DNA from: Paraflavitalea sp. CAU 1676
GTDB lineage: Bacteria > Bacteroidota > Bacteroidia > Chitinophagales > Chitinophagaceae
Assembly: GCF_029223285.1 (NCBI RefSeq)
Contig: NZ_JARHUJ010000003.1
Location: 620,001 to 684,000 of the forward strand
DNA length: 64,000 nucleotides
Direction of reading: 5' to 3'
Shown: piece after piece, positions 9,609-18,582 of the stretch
How positions within the stretch are numbered: position 1 is the stretch's first letter
Layout: the number at the start of each line of letters is the position of its first letter
The notes under the pieces: model-generated
The model's database searches: none
Seen by the model: the letters and a program-made list of their open reading frames with translations, nothing else
Told to the model about the DNA's origin: nothing
Translations under genes and position numbers: made by a program

Positions 9609-10184
9609 ATGGATGAAGCAACCCTGCTGAGAGAAGTAGCCCAAGGCAACGAAGCTGCCTTCCGGCAACTCTTTGAGCATTGGCATCCGGTACTCGCCGC
9701 CTATATCTTCCGCATCACCCGATCCAAAGAAATGGCCGCCGAGATCGTACAGGACGTATTTCTCAAGATCTGGCTCGACCGGAAAGCACTCACCGAAATT
9801 CGCCAGTTCAAACCCTACCTCTGGGTCATCAGCCGCAACCATGCCATCAACCTCCTCAAGAAAACCATGCGCGAACTGAAACGCGCCGAGGTCTGGAAAC
9901 AGGAAAACAGCCACGAAGCAGTAACGCAACCGGAAAACCAGGAGGATATCTACCACGTCCTGATCGACGAAGCCATCCATAAATTACCGGCCCGCCAACA
10001 GGAAGTTTTCATCCTCCACCGCCGCGAAAACCTCACCTACCAGCAAATAGCCCTAAAACTGGGCATCGGCCGGGAATCTGTCAAGACACACCTCAAGCTC
10101 GCCACCCAAACCATTTCCAAATACCTGCAGGATCGCCGCGTGCTGCTGATCCTCATGGCAGAAATATTTTCTAAAAAATTCTGA
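9609..10184 (+). CDS. ECF-type RNA polymerase sigma-70 factor
   Basis: About 191 residues with sigma region 2 (FEHWHPVLAAYIFRITRSKE, EIVQDVFLKIW) and a region 4 helix-turn-helix (LPARQQEVFILHRREN, LTYQQIALKLGIGRESVKTH). This is the layout of the sigma factors that drive SusCD loci in Bacteroidota. The FecR gene follows after 45 bases, then susC/susD, so it most likely switches on the locus when FecR releases it. I prefer the ATG at 9609; ATG 9591 is possible, and the TTG still further upstream is unlikely because it sits inside the candidate -7 box. Confidence 0.92.
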   Translation: MDEATLLREVAQGNEAAFRQLFEHWHPVLAAYIFRITRSKEMAAEIVQDVFLKIWLDRKALTEIRQFKPYLWVISRNHAINLLKKTMRELKRAEVWKQENSHEAVTQPENQEDIYHVLIDEAIHKLPARQQEVFILHRRENLTYQQIALKLGIGRESVKTHLKLATQTISKYLQDRRVLLILMAEIFSKKF

Positions 10185-10229
10185 TCCTCATTCCCCCTCT
10201 CCCTTCGATCACATTGTCCTATTGATAGC

Positions 10230-11459
10230 ATGGCTCCACATCAACGAATCAGGTCTTTGTTCAACAAGTATATGGCCGGCACCGCAACGCCCGAAGAAAC
10301 CAGGCAACTGGCCGAATGGGTAGAAGCAGCAGACCACGATACGGTATCCGACCTGTTGGGCCAATCCTGGGATGAATTCAGTGATAAAAAGCCGGTGATC
10401 CATCGCCAGGAAGCAAACGATATCCTGCAACAGATACTCCGCAGCGAAAAAGACGATCAACAAACCTATCCATCAGTACAAACCTATCCATTTGAAGAAA
10501 AGCGGCGCCTGATGCGCCCCTGGCAGTATGCAGCGGCAGCAGCCGTGTTGCTGATGCTCACTGCCGGCTACTGGTTCTATACCGGAAGCCGCACAAAGAG
10601 CAACCAACCGCAGCCCGTTGTGCAACGCACCAACGACGCCAACCCCGGCAACCGCCAGGCAATGCTAACCCTGGCCGACGGACGCAAAGTGCTGCTCGAC
10701 AGTGCAGCCAACGGCATCCTGGCCATGCAGAACAGTACGCAGGTAGAATACCGGAATGGAGAAGTGGTCTACAGCACGCAGCCAACAACTGCTGGCAATA
10801 AGGTAGCCTGGAACACGCTCACTACCGCCAACGGAGAAAGCTACTCGCTTACCCTGGCCGATGGGTCGAAGATTTGGCTCAACGCGGCCTCCTCCGCACG
10901 CTTCCCCGTCAGCTTTACCGGCAAAGAACGCCGGGTGGAAGTGAGCGGCGAAGTGTACATCGAGGTCGCGAAGAACAAAGCCATGCCCTTCATCGTATTG
11001 GTCAATGGAATGGAAGTACGTGCCCTCGGCACCGCTTTCAACATCAATGCCTATGCCGATGAGCCTGCCATGCGCACCACCCTGGTGGAAGGCAGCGTAC
11101 AGGTAAGCAGGAGCAACCCCGAAATCAGCGCTGGCAAAGTATTGGTGCTGGCACCCGGACAACAATCCGTTTGCACGCCCGATGGCAGCATGCAGCCAAT
11201 GAAGGAGGTCAATACAGAAGAGATCATCGCCTGGAAAGAAGGCACTTTCTATTTTGACAACGCCGATCTGCAAACCATCCTGCGCCAGTTTGCCCGCTGG
11301 TACAACGTAACGATTGCCTATGAAGGTCCCATCAAAAACAGGAAATTCTTTGGCATCATCAGCCGTCACAGCAACTTATCCGCTGTGTTGAAAATGCTTC
11401 AGGCCAACGATATCAGCTTCCGCATAGACGGGAAAAAGCTGGTGGTCACATCCATGTAA
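10230..11459 (+). CDS. FecR-family anti-sigma factor
   Basis: A 409-residue inner-membrane regulator. The cytoplasmic N-terminal part (residues 1-90) would bind the sigma factor. One transmembrane helix follows (~92-110, WQYAAAAAVLLMLTAGYWFY). The periplasmic FecR domain (~200-305) carries LADGSKIWLNAASSARFPVS, VEVSGEVYIEVAKN and VRALGTAFNINAYAD, and a C-terminal DUF4974-type domain (ILRQFARWYNVTIAYEG) follows. It passes the signal from the STN domain of the adjacent SusC receptor to the ECF sigma factor. A hairpin terminator (11495-11524) between it and susC would separate regulatory from structural genes. Confidence 0.94.
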   Translation: MAPHQRIRSLFNKYMAGTATPEETRQLAEWVEAADHDTVSDLLGQSWDEFSDKKPVIHRQEANDILQQILRSEKDDQQTYPSVQTYPFEEKRRLMRPWQYAAAAAVLLMLTAGYWFYTGSRTKSNQPQPVVQRTNDANPGNRQAMLTLADGRKVLLDSAANGILAMQNSTQVEYRNGEVVYSTQPTTAGNKVAWNTLTTANGESYSLTLADGSKIWLNAASSARFPVSFTGKERRVEVSGEVYIEVAKNKAMPFIVLVNGMEVRALGTAFNINAYADEPAMRTTLVEGSVQVSRSNPEISAGKVLVLAPGQQSVCTPDGSMQPMKEVNTEEIIAWKEGTFYFDNADLQTILRQFARWYNVTIAYEGPIKNRKFFGIISRHSNLSAVLKMLQANDISFRIDGKKLVVTSM

Positions 11460-11494
11460 GAAAGTAATCGATGCAATTTTTATAGCGACCAAGG

Positions 11495-11524
11495 AAAAGG
11501 CCCCTGGTGGAACAGGAGCCTTTT
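11495..11524 (+). terminator. intrinsic terminator after fecR
   Basis: AAAAGGCCCCTG pairs with CAGGAGCCTTTT (one internal C-A mismatch, loop of six) and ends in TTTT. It lies 35 bases past the fecR stop and 71 bases before susC. Confidence 0.7.
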
Positions 11525-11595
11525 GTATTGTCCAGGTGTACAACCTGACAGGTGTCGAGCCTAATCATCATTGTTAACCCAAACATGACAAAGTT

Positions 11596-14500
11596 ATGCA
11601 TTTACCCAAACTGCTGCACATCATGAAGATCACCGCATTCCTGCTGCTCGTAACATGCATGCAGGTCGCCGCCCGGACAAACGGGCAAACGTTGAACCTG
11701 AAGATGAAAAATGTCCCTGTAAAACAGGTGCTCCAGGAAGTCCGCAAACAAACCGGCCTCAACATACTGGTCGATGAATCGCTGCTACAGCAGCCCCATA
11801 AAATAACTATCCAGGGCAGCAACCTAACCCTGGAAGAAGTGCTGCAGCATTGTTTCGCCGACCAGCCATTCACGTACATACTGGCCGATGGCTCCATCAC
11901 CATCAAACCCAGGCAACAGCCCGCACCGGCGCCTGCACGCGTGCAGCCACCGCGAATCCAGGGCCGCATTACCGACGAACAGGGCAACCCACTCTCCGGG
12001 GCCTCCATTAAAATAAAAGGAACCGAATTGGGCACCGCCTCCGGTCCCGACGGCAGCTTCGCCCTCGACGCGCCCAACGACAAAGCCATTCTCGTCATCT
12101 CTTATATTGGCTATCAAACCCAGGAAGTCAACGCCTCCGCAACCGGCAGGCTCGATATAGTATTAAAACCTGCAGCTACCACCAGCGAAGAAGTGGTGAT
12201 TATCGGATACGGTACGCGTAAAAAATCACAGCTCATCGGCTCTGTATCGCAGATCAATGCCGGGAAAGTGAACAACCGCGCCGTACCACAATTATCCAAC
12301 GTGCTCACCGGCCAGATGCCCGGTGTAACCGTCATCCAGCGATCCGGCCAGCCTGGCGCCAGCGGCGGCAATATCCAGATCAGGGGCGTAGGTTCCTTTG
12401 GCGCCGCCACCGGAGCCCTCATCCTCATCGATGGCATACCCGCCAATTCATTCAACGATATTGATCCCAATGATGTGGAGAATATCTCTGTATTGAAAGA
12501 TGCCTCCTCTGCCGCCATCTACGGAGCACGCGCCGCCAACGGCGTTATCCTCGTGACCACCAAAACCGGCAAAGGCGAAAAACTCAAGGTCAATTACAAT
12601 GGCTATGTAGGTACGCAAAAAGCAACAGCTTACCCCGAGTTCGTGCACTCCTGGGAATATGCCACCCTGCTCAACGAAGCGCAACCCAATGCCTACACCG
12701 CCGAACAGATACAGAAATTCAAAGACGGCAGCGATCCCGACAACTATCCCGACGAAGACTATATCGATCTCGTGTTCAAGAAGTCGACACTGCAAACCGG
12801 ACACAACATCTCTTTGTCCAATAGCAACAAAAACACTTCCTATCAGTTGTCATTCGGCTACCTCACACAAAATGGTATCGTAGAAAAGAACAATTACAAC
12901 CGCTACAATATCCGTCTCAACCTCACCAATACACTGGCGCCAACGGTTAAACTCACCACCCGCCTGTCGGCCATACAAACGAAGAACGACGAGCCCGCAC
13001 CGCCGGCCACGCTCGACTTCACCGACATGCTCAACGCCATCAGCAACGTGATCCGTACCCCATCGATCTTTGTCAACAAACTCAGCAATGGCGACTGGGG
13101 GCCTGGAGTCGTTGGCAAAGGCACACCGGTTTCTTACCTCGACAACGCCTCTTTCTACAAATACAAAGGCACCGACCTGGCCGCCAACCTGCGGCTCGAC
13201 TGGAATGTGATCCCCACGCTTAAGCTGTCGCTGATCGGCGGCTACACCGCCCTCTTCGAGAACTCCAGGCGTTTCCTTGCTTCGCAGCGCATTAATGCCA
13301 ACGTAAACCTTGGTCCTTCCAGCCTCACCCAGGCAAGCGGCAACTCCAACTACCGCACCTTGCAGCAGCTGGCAGAATACCGCCTGCCCATCGGCCGTCA
13401 CGACATCAGCCTGCTGGCTGGTCACTCGTTCGAAGCCTCCTATAGCGAGTCTATAAACGCCTACCGCAATGATTTCCCCGGCAACGACCTCACACAACTC
13501 GATGCGGGTGGCGCTACCGGAATGACGAATGGCGGCACCGCCACCGAATGGGCGCTCGACTCGTACTTCGGTCGCCTGCAATACAACTTCGCCAATAAGT
13601 ATTTTGCCGAAGGCGTATTGCGCTACGATGGATCATCCCGTTTTCCGAAAGACAAGAAATACGCACTCTTCCCCTCTGGCGCCATCGGCTGGCGCATTGG
13701 CGAAGAATCGTTCGTAAAAAATACGCTGCCCTTTGTAAGTGACCTGAAGCTGAAAGCCTCTTACGGCATACTCGGCAACCAGAACGTCACCAGCGGCAAC
13801 TATCCTTATCAGAACATCCTCAATGCAGGATACAACTACGCCATCGGCAATGTGATCTCCACCGGCGTGGCGCGCACCAACATCACCGATACCACCTTGC
13901 AATGGGAATCGACCCGCACCAGCGATATCGGCATCGAAGCCAGCTTATGGAAAGGGCTCGTTTCGTTCAGTGTAACCTACTTCGACAAATACACCTATGA
14001 TATCCTCGTGAGCCCGGCCGCCAGCGTATCGAATGTATTGGGCTTTGGCGTAGGTCCACAAAACGCCGGCAAGCTCAAGAACACCGGCTGGGAGTTCACA
14101 CTCGCTCATAAGAATACCATTGGCAAATTCAATTACTCGATCGATGCCAACCTCACTTATGTCCAGAACCGTGTATCCGACCTCGGCGTAGGCAACGTAA
14201 AGCAACCCAACGGCCTCACCGGAAACGGCAGTTCCTTATTCATTGGCTACCCCATCAACCTGTATTATGGTTATGTAGCAGACGGACTCTTTACCGATGC
14301 CACCGAGATCGCCGCCTGGCCCAATATGGCCGCCCTCTTCGGAGGCACCGCCAACAGCAATGTAAAACCCGGCGATATCCGCTACCGCGATATCAGTGGT
14401 CCCGATGGCAAACCCGATGGCATAGTGAATGCAGCGTACGACCGTGTGGTATTAGGCAGCTTCATTCCTAAATACAGCTATGGCATCAACCTGGGCGCCG

Positions 14501-14955
14501 GCTATAAGGGATTCGACTTCTCCTTATTGTTACAGGGTATAGCCGGCGTAAAGGGCAACCTCAACAACTATGCAGGATATGCCTTCTATCAGAACGGCGG
14601 AATACAACGCTGGCAGGCCGACGAACGGTGGACGAGCGCCAACCCCAATCGCGATGCCAAATATCCGCGCCTGGAAGTGATCACCAACCAGGGCACACCC
14701 AATACACAACAATCTTCATTCTGGATGCTCAACAGTGCTTACCTGCGCTTGAAGAATATCCAGCTGGGATACAACCTGCCGGCCGCCTGGTTGAAGAAAG
14801 CAGGCATCGGCTCGCTGCGTGTGTATGCGAATGCGGAAAACCTGCTCACCTTCAGTCAGTACCGCAAAGGATGGGATCCCGAGATCAATAATTCCGGAGG
14901 CTCTTACTACCCCATCCTCGCCAACTACACCATCGGCCTTAACCTCAACTTTTAA
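11596..14955 (+). CDS. SusC/RagA-family TonB-dependent outer-membrane receptor with STN domain
   Basis: A 1119-residue outer-membrane transporter for glycans or their fragments. Order: signal peptide (residues ~1-31, from Met1 or Met10), STN secretin/TonB N-terminal domain (~35-90, VKQVLQEVRKQTGLNILVDE), carboxypeptidase-regulatory-like beta domain (~119-200), TonB-box-like EEVVIIGYGT, plug with GVGSFGAATGALILIDG and ISVLKDASSAAIYGARAANG, then a 22-strand-type barrel ending in YTIGLNLNF. The STN domain means it also signals through FecR to the ECF sigma factor upstream. susD follows after 17 bases. Confidence 0.97.
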   Translation: MHLPKLLHIMKITAFLLLVTCMQVAARTNGQTLNLKMKNVPVKQVLQEVRKQTGLNILVDESLLQQPHKITIQGSNLTLEEVLQHCFADQPFTYILADGSITIKPRQQPAPAPARVQPPRIQGRITDEQGNPLSGASIKIKGTELGTASGPDGSFALDAPNDKAILVISYIGYQTQEVNASATGRLDIVLKPAATTSEEVVIIGYGTRKKSQLIGSVSQINAGKVNNRAVPQLSNVLTGQMPGVTVIQRSGQPGASGGNIQIRGVGSFGAATGALILIDGIPANSFNDIDPNDVENISVLKDASSAAIYGARAANGVILVTTKTGKGEKLKVNYNGYVGTQKATAYPEFVHSWEYATLLNEAQPNAYTAEQIQKFKDGSDPDNYPDEDYIDLVFKKSTLQTGHNISLSNSNKNTSYQLSFGYLTQNGIVEKNNYNRYNIRLNLTNTLAPTVKLTTRLSAIQTKNDEPAPPATLDFTDMLNAISNVIRTPSIFVNKLSNGDWGPGVVGKGTPVSYLDNASFYKYKGTDLAANLRLDWNVIPTLKLSLIGGYTALFENSRRFLASQRINANVNLGPSSLTQASGNSNYRTLQQLAEYRLPIGRHDISLLAGHSFEASYSESINAYRNDFPGNDLTQLDAGGATGMTNGGTATEWALDSYFGRLQYNFANKYFAEGVLRYDGSSRFPKDKKYALFPSGAIGWRIGEESFVKNTLPFVSDLKLKASYGILGNQNVTSGNYPYQNILNAGYNYAIGNVISTGVARTNITDTTLQWESTRTSDIGIEASLWKGLVSFSVTYFDKYTYDILVSPAASVSNVLGFGVGPQNAGKLKNTGWEFTLAHKNTIGKFNYSIDANLTYVQNRVSDLGVGNVKQPNGLTGNGSSLFIGYPINLYYGYVADGLFTDATEIAAWPNMAALFGGTANSNVKPGDIRYRDISGPDGKPDGIVNAAYDRVVLGSFIPKYSYGINLGAGYKGFDFSLLLQGIAGVKGNLNNYAGYAFYQNGGIQRWQADERWTSANPNRDAKYPRLEVITNQGTPNTQQSSFWMLNSAYLRLKNIQLGYNLPAAWLKKAGIGSLRVYANAENLLTFSQYRKGWDPEINNSGGSYYPILANYTIGLNLNF

Positions 14956-14972
14956 TCGCCAATCCTACAACA

Positions 14973-16628
14973 ATGAAGCAAACAACCCGCTATATACGCA
15001 ACATCAGCATGGCCGCCCTCAGCGCCATCACGCTATTACCGGCCTGCCGCAAAGAGCTCGACAAATCGCCGCTCTACCAATTCGCCAATGAAACCTTCTG
15101 GACCTCCGAAGGTAATGCCGTGCTCGCGCTCAACGGGGTTTACCGGGGTAATATACAGATGAATCAGCTGGCCGAGTTTTCCGCCACCGACTGGTGGTCG
15201 TACCACGGCCTTCTCTACCTTGAATTTGCCACCGACAATGCCTACGACCGCCGCGGCGATAACTCGGCCATGAACAGGTTGTCCAATGGCACCCTTACGG
15301 CCGACAACAGTTATCTCAGCAACTACTGGAATGCCAGCTATAGCCGCGTGGCGCGTTGTAACTATTTCCTGGAGAATGTGGCTAAGACGCCCGTAAGTGA
15401 AGCCAAGCTGAAACGCTTTACCGCAGAAGCACGCTTTATCCGCGCCTGTCAGTATTTCTATATGTCGCAGTACTGGCAATCGGTACCGCTCGTTACCAAA
15501 ACACTCAGCCTGCAGGAAGCCAATACCGTTACCAAGGCCAGCAAGCAGGACCTCGTGAATTTTGTAACGACCGAACTCAAAGCCGTAGCAGCCGACCTGC
15601 CCCAGTTCAAAGACATCCCTTCTTCCGAAAGAGGCCGGGCCTCCAAACAGGCTGCCCTCGCCTTCCTCGGTCGTTTGCAACTGGCAGAAAAGAAATATGC
15701 CGACGCAGCCGCTACCTATAAAACGATCATCGACTTCAACGACAACATCATCGATGCAGATTTTGAAGGATTGTTCAACAGCACCAATGAGAACAGCAAA
15801 GAGATCATCTTCGCCACACAATATATTCAGGACCTGGCAGGCAATGGCATATTGCAGCACGATTACCCGGCCATGGTAGGTGGCTGGCATTTGTACTGCC
15901 CGCTCGGCAGCCTGGTAGAATCATTTGAGTTTACCGACGGCACCACCTTCAGCTATACAGATGCGCGCTACAACGCAGTAGATCTCGGCGCCTCCCGCGA
16001 CCCACGTCTCAAGTACACCGTGCTCTACAACCAGCAATCGTTCCGTGCACTGAAATACATCACGCATCCCGATTCCGCCAAATCCGCCGATCAGCTCACC
16101 ACCACCAAGCAGGCCACCCGCACCGGCTTCGGCTTGAAGAAGTTCAACTTCGAAGGCTTCGCCGGCGGCAACCTGCAGAACTCCGGCATCGACCTGCCCA
16201 TTATCCGCTATGCAGAAGTATTGCTCAGTTACCTCGAAGCCAAACTCGAGAACGGTGATGCCATTGACCAGGCTTTGCTGGATGCTACTATCAACAAAGT
16301 GCGCGGGCGCGCATCGGTGAACATGCCCAAGGTAACAGAAACCGATGCCACCAACTTACGCAGCATCCTGCGCCGCGAACGCCGCAACGAGCTGGCCTGC
16401 GAAGGCGTCCGCTACTGGGACCTCCTCCGCTGGGGAATAGCACCCACCGTACTGAACGGAGATTTTTATGGCGCACCGTATCCCACCGCGGTCAACCTGC
16501 GCAAGAAAGGCACTACCATCGATCCCTGGAAGCGCTGGTATGTCACCTCGAAAACATTCCGCGCCGGAACCGATGAAAAATGGCCCATACCGCAAAGCGA
16601 ACAAAACATCAATCCGAACCTCAAATAA
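14973..16628 (+). CDS. SusD/RagB-family nutrient-binding lipoprotein
   Basis: 551 residues with a lipoprotein signal (LLPACRKELD). It is a surface lipoprotein that caps the SusC barrel and captures the glycan. The family signs are the N-terminal SusD-like helical segment (residues ~45-190, ALNGVYRGNIQMN, AEARFIRACQYFYMSQYW) and the C-terminal RagB part with LPIIRYAEVLLSYLEAKLEN, LRRERRNELACEGVRYWDLL and an ending in WPIPQSEQNINPNLK. It forms a transcription unit with susC and, 56 bases later, the sulfatase. Confidence 0.97.
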   Translation: MKQTTRYIRNISMAALSAITLLPACRKELDKSPLYQFANETFWTSEGNAVLALNGVYRGNIQMNQLAEFSATDWWSYHGLLYLEFATDNAYDRRGDNSAMNRLSNGTLTADNSYLSNYWNASYSRVARCNYFLENVAKTPVSEAKLKRFTAEARFIRACQYFYMSQYWQSVPLVTKTLSLQEANTVTKASKQDLVNFVTTELKAVAADLPQFKDIPSSERGRASKQAALAFLGRLQLAEKKYADAAATYKTIIDFNDNIIDADFEGLFNSTNENSKEIIFATQYIQDLAGNGILQHDYPAMVGGWHLYCPLGSLVESFEFTDGTTFSYTDARYNAVDLGASRDPRLKYTVLYNQQSFRALKYITHPDSAKSADQLTTTKQATRTGFGLKKFNFEGFAGGNLQNSGIDLPIIRYAEVLLSYLEAKLENGDAIDQALLDATINKVRGRASVNMPKVTETDATNLRSILRRERRNELACEGVRYWDLLRWGIAPTVLNGDFYGAPYPTAVNLRKKGTTIDPWKRWYVTSKTFRAGTDEKWPIPQSEQNINPNLK

Positions 16629-16684
16629 CCATACAACCGGTATATTTGAACCAACATCCATCACCGCTACAAATCATCACCCGC

Positions 16685-18214
16685 ATGATCAAAAAGATCG
16701 CAACATGCCTGTTCACCGCCGTATTGCTGAGCCACCCGGGCAAAACCCTGATGGCCCAGCAAAAACCCAATATCATCTTCATCATCGCCGACGACCTCGG
16801 CTATGGTGATCTCGGTTGCTATGGTGCCACAAAGATCAAAACGCCGCACATCGACCAATTGGCAAAGCAGGGCCTTCGGTATACGAACGGACATACTACC
16901 TCGGCCACCTGTACGCCTTCGCGTTATGCCTTGCTCACCGGTCAATATCCCTGGCGCAAAAACGGCACCGGCATCCTGCCCGGTGATGCAGCGCTCATCA
17001 TACCACCCGGCTCTACGACGGTTCCTTCCTTATTGAAGAAAGCCGGCTATCAAACCGCCGTCGTGGGTAAATGGCATCTTGGCTTAGGCGAGGCAGTGGA
17101 GAAGAACTGGAATGGGGAGGTAAAACCCAGTCCCAACGAAACAGGATTCGATTACTCTTTTATCTTCCCCGCTACGGCCGACCGCGTGCCCACGGTATTC
17201 CTCGAGAACCACCACGTGGTAGCGCTCGACAGTAGCGACCCCATTGCCGTCAACTACAAGCAAATGGTGGGCAACGAGCCTACCGGAAAAGATCATCCTG
17301 AATTGCTGAAGCTGAAAGCTTCTCCCGGTCAGGGACACAACCAAACCATCGTGAACGGCATCGGCCGCATTGGTTACATGACTGGCGGTAAAACAGCCCG
17401 CTGGGTCGATGAAGAAGTATCTACCACCTTCCTGGCGAAAGCAAAGTCTTACATACAGGATCACCACAAGAAACCATTTTTCCTCTACTTTGCCCTTACC
17501 GAACCACACGTGCCGCGTATGCCGGCCACGATGTTCAAAGGCAAAAGCGGATTGGGATTGCGCGGCGATGCCATCCTGCAGCTGGATTGGACCGTTGGCC
17601 AGATCATGCAGCAACTCAAAGACCTCGGCATCGAAAAGAACACGATCGTCATCTTCACCAGCGACAACGGCCCCGTGCTCGATGATGGTTATGCAGACGA
17701 AGCCGTGACCAAACTCAACGGACATACCCCTGCCGGCCCGCTGCGCGGCGGCAAGTACAGTGCCTTCGAAGCAGGTACCCGCGTGCCCTGGATCATGAGC
17801 TGGCCCGGCGCCATCAAGCCCGGCGTAACGGACGCGTTGCTATGCCAGGTGGACCTGCTGGCCTCCTTCGCCAAACTCACCAAACAAACACTGGCCAATG
17901 CAGATGCCCCCGATAGTTATGATACCTGGGATGCCTTTACCGGCAAAACGAAAACCGGTCGCAGTACACTGGTACAACAAGGGGGCGCCATATCTATCGT
18001 AAATGGTCATTGGAAGTACATCGAACCGTCTAAGGGAGCTAAGATCCTGGGCGGTGTGAACATTGAGTCGGGCAGCGACGAAGAACCGCAATTGTATGAC
18101 CTCTCCAACGACATTGGCGAAAAGAACAACCTCGCCAATACCCATCCCGATAGAGTGATAGCATTGAAAACACTGTTGCAGCAGATCAGGGACGCCGGAC
18201 GAAGCAGAAAATAA
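16685..18214 (+). CDS. exported type I sulfatase of the SusCD locus
   Basis: 509 residues, signal peptide (residues 1-24), then an alkaline-phosphatase-type sulfatase fold. The metal-binding N terminus reads PNIIFIIADDLGYGDLGCYG. The formylglycine motif is C76-T-P-S-R80, the cysteine form that needs a sulfatase-maturing enzyme; none is in the window. VVGKWHLG and FTSDNGP (second metal site) are present. The ATG at 16685 is chosen for the signal peptide; in-frame codons further upstream overlap susD. As the only enzyme in this locus it suggests that the SusCD target is a sulfated glycan. Confidence 0.94.
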   Translation: MIKKIATCLFTAVLLSHPGKTLMAQQKPNIIFIIADDLGYGDLGCYGATKIKTPHIDQLAKQGLRYTNGHTTSATCTPSRYALLTGQYPWRKNGTGILPGDAALIIPPGSTTVPSLLKKAGYQTAVVGKWHLGLGEAVEKNWNGEVKPSPNETGFDYSFIFPATADRVPTVFLENHHVVALDSSDPIAVNYKQMVGNEPTGKDHPELLKLKASPGQGHNQTIVNGIGRIGYMTGGKTARWVDEEVSTTFLAKAKSYIQDHHKKPFFLYFALTEPHVPRMPATMFKGKSGLGLRGDAILQLDWTVGQIMQQLKDLGIEKNTIVIFTSDNGPVLDDGYADEAVTKLNGHTPAGPLRGGKYSAFEAGTRVPWIMSWPGAIKPGVTDALLCQVDLLASFAKLTKQTLANADAPDSYDTWDAFTGKTKTGRSTLVQQGGAISIVNGHWKYIEPSKGAKILGGVNIESGSDEEPQLYDLSNDIGEKNNLANTHPDRVIALKTLLQQIRDAGRSRK

Positions 18215-18229
18215 TAGCTCAACATGTCA

Positions 18230-18281
18230 AAGCCATGTCAGGTAAAGTCATATTAAGTCATGACATAACCTGACATGGCTT
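18230..18281. repeat. 14-bp perfect inverted repeat with nested second stem
   Basis: AAGCCATGTCAGGT (18230-18243) and ACCTGACATGGCTT (18268-18281) are exact complements. Inside them GTCAT and ATGAC (18247-18251 and 18260-18264) also pair, around an 8-base loop. It begins 15 bases after the sulfatase stop and is followed by AATATTTTC, so it may terminate the SusCD-sulfatase transcript. The repeated GTCA units would also suit a protein-binding operator. Confidence 0.6.
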
Positions 18282-18347
18282 AATATTTTCAACCCTGCAG
18301 TAGGAATGGCCACGGGGCCTGATTAATTTTGCTCACCCCCACCCGGC

Positions 18348-18391
18348 CCGTGGCGCTCCCGTACCCGTTCCGTACCCGACCCGTACCGGTC
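18348..18391. repeat. four CCGT units at exact 11-bp period
   Basis: CCGTGGCGC (18348), CCGTACCCG (18359), CCGTACCCG (18370) and CCGTACCGG (18381) recur every 11 bases, close to one turn of the helix. They stand 190-235 bases upstream of the aldo/keto reductase. The run is far more GC-rich than the sequence around it. Confidence 0.55.
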
Positions 18392-18480
18392 TCGAATAAA
18401 TAGCACAACTTTTAAAACACGGCCATTTTCACTAAAAATGGACGGATGACTGTTGCCATAAAAGTACCTGACGCCCCTAG

Positions 18481-18516
18481 TTTGAATTTTGCAATAAACC
18501 CTTTGAATAGTGCAAT
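18481..18516 (+). promoter_or_regulatory. two 15-bp direct repeats 21 bp apart upstream of the aldo/keto reductase
   Basis: TTTGAATTTTGCAAT (18481-18495) and TTTGAATAGTGCAAT (18502-18516) agree at 13 of 15 positions. The 21-bp step is two helical turns, the usual geometry for a regulator binding two direct sites (AraC type, for instance). The downstream gene starts at 18583. The first copy also contains GAATTTTG, one mismatch from TAnnTTTG. Confidence 0.45.
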
Positions 18517-18582
18517 TAATCGCCCGAACCAGGAAATCAACCCCGCTGTTATTTAATCCATACACTACCAAAAATCAAAAAG

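Noticed and set aside
10665-11369. Long minus-strand reading frame (234 codons) opposite fecR
   Set aside because: Shadow of a high-confidence FecR gene; low-complexity composition and no domain. Similar shadows opposite susC, susD, nuoCD and the glucanase were dropped.
18323-18571. 82-codon reading frame on the minus strand
   Set aside because: It runs through the phased CCGT repeats and promoter-like repeats, has no recognisable domain and odd composition; intergenic noise.
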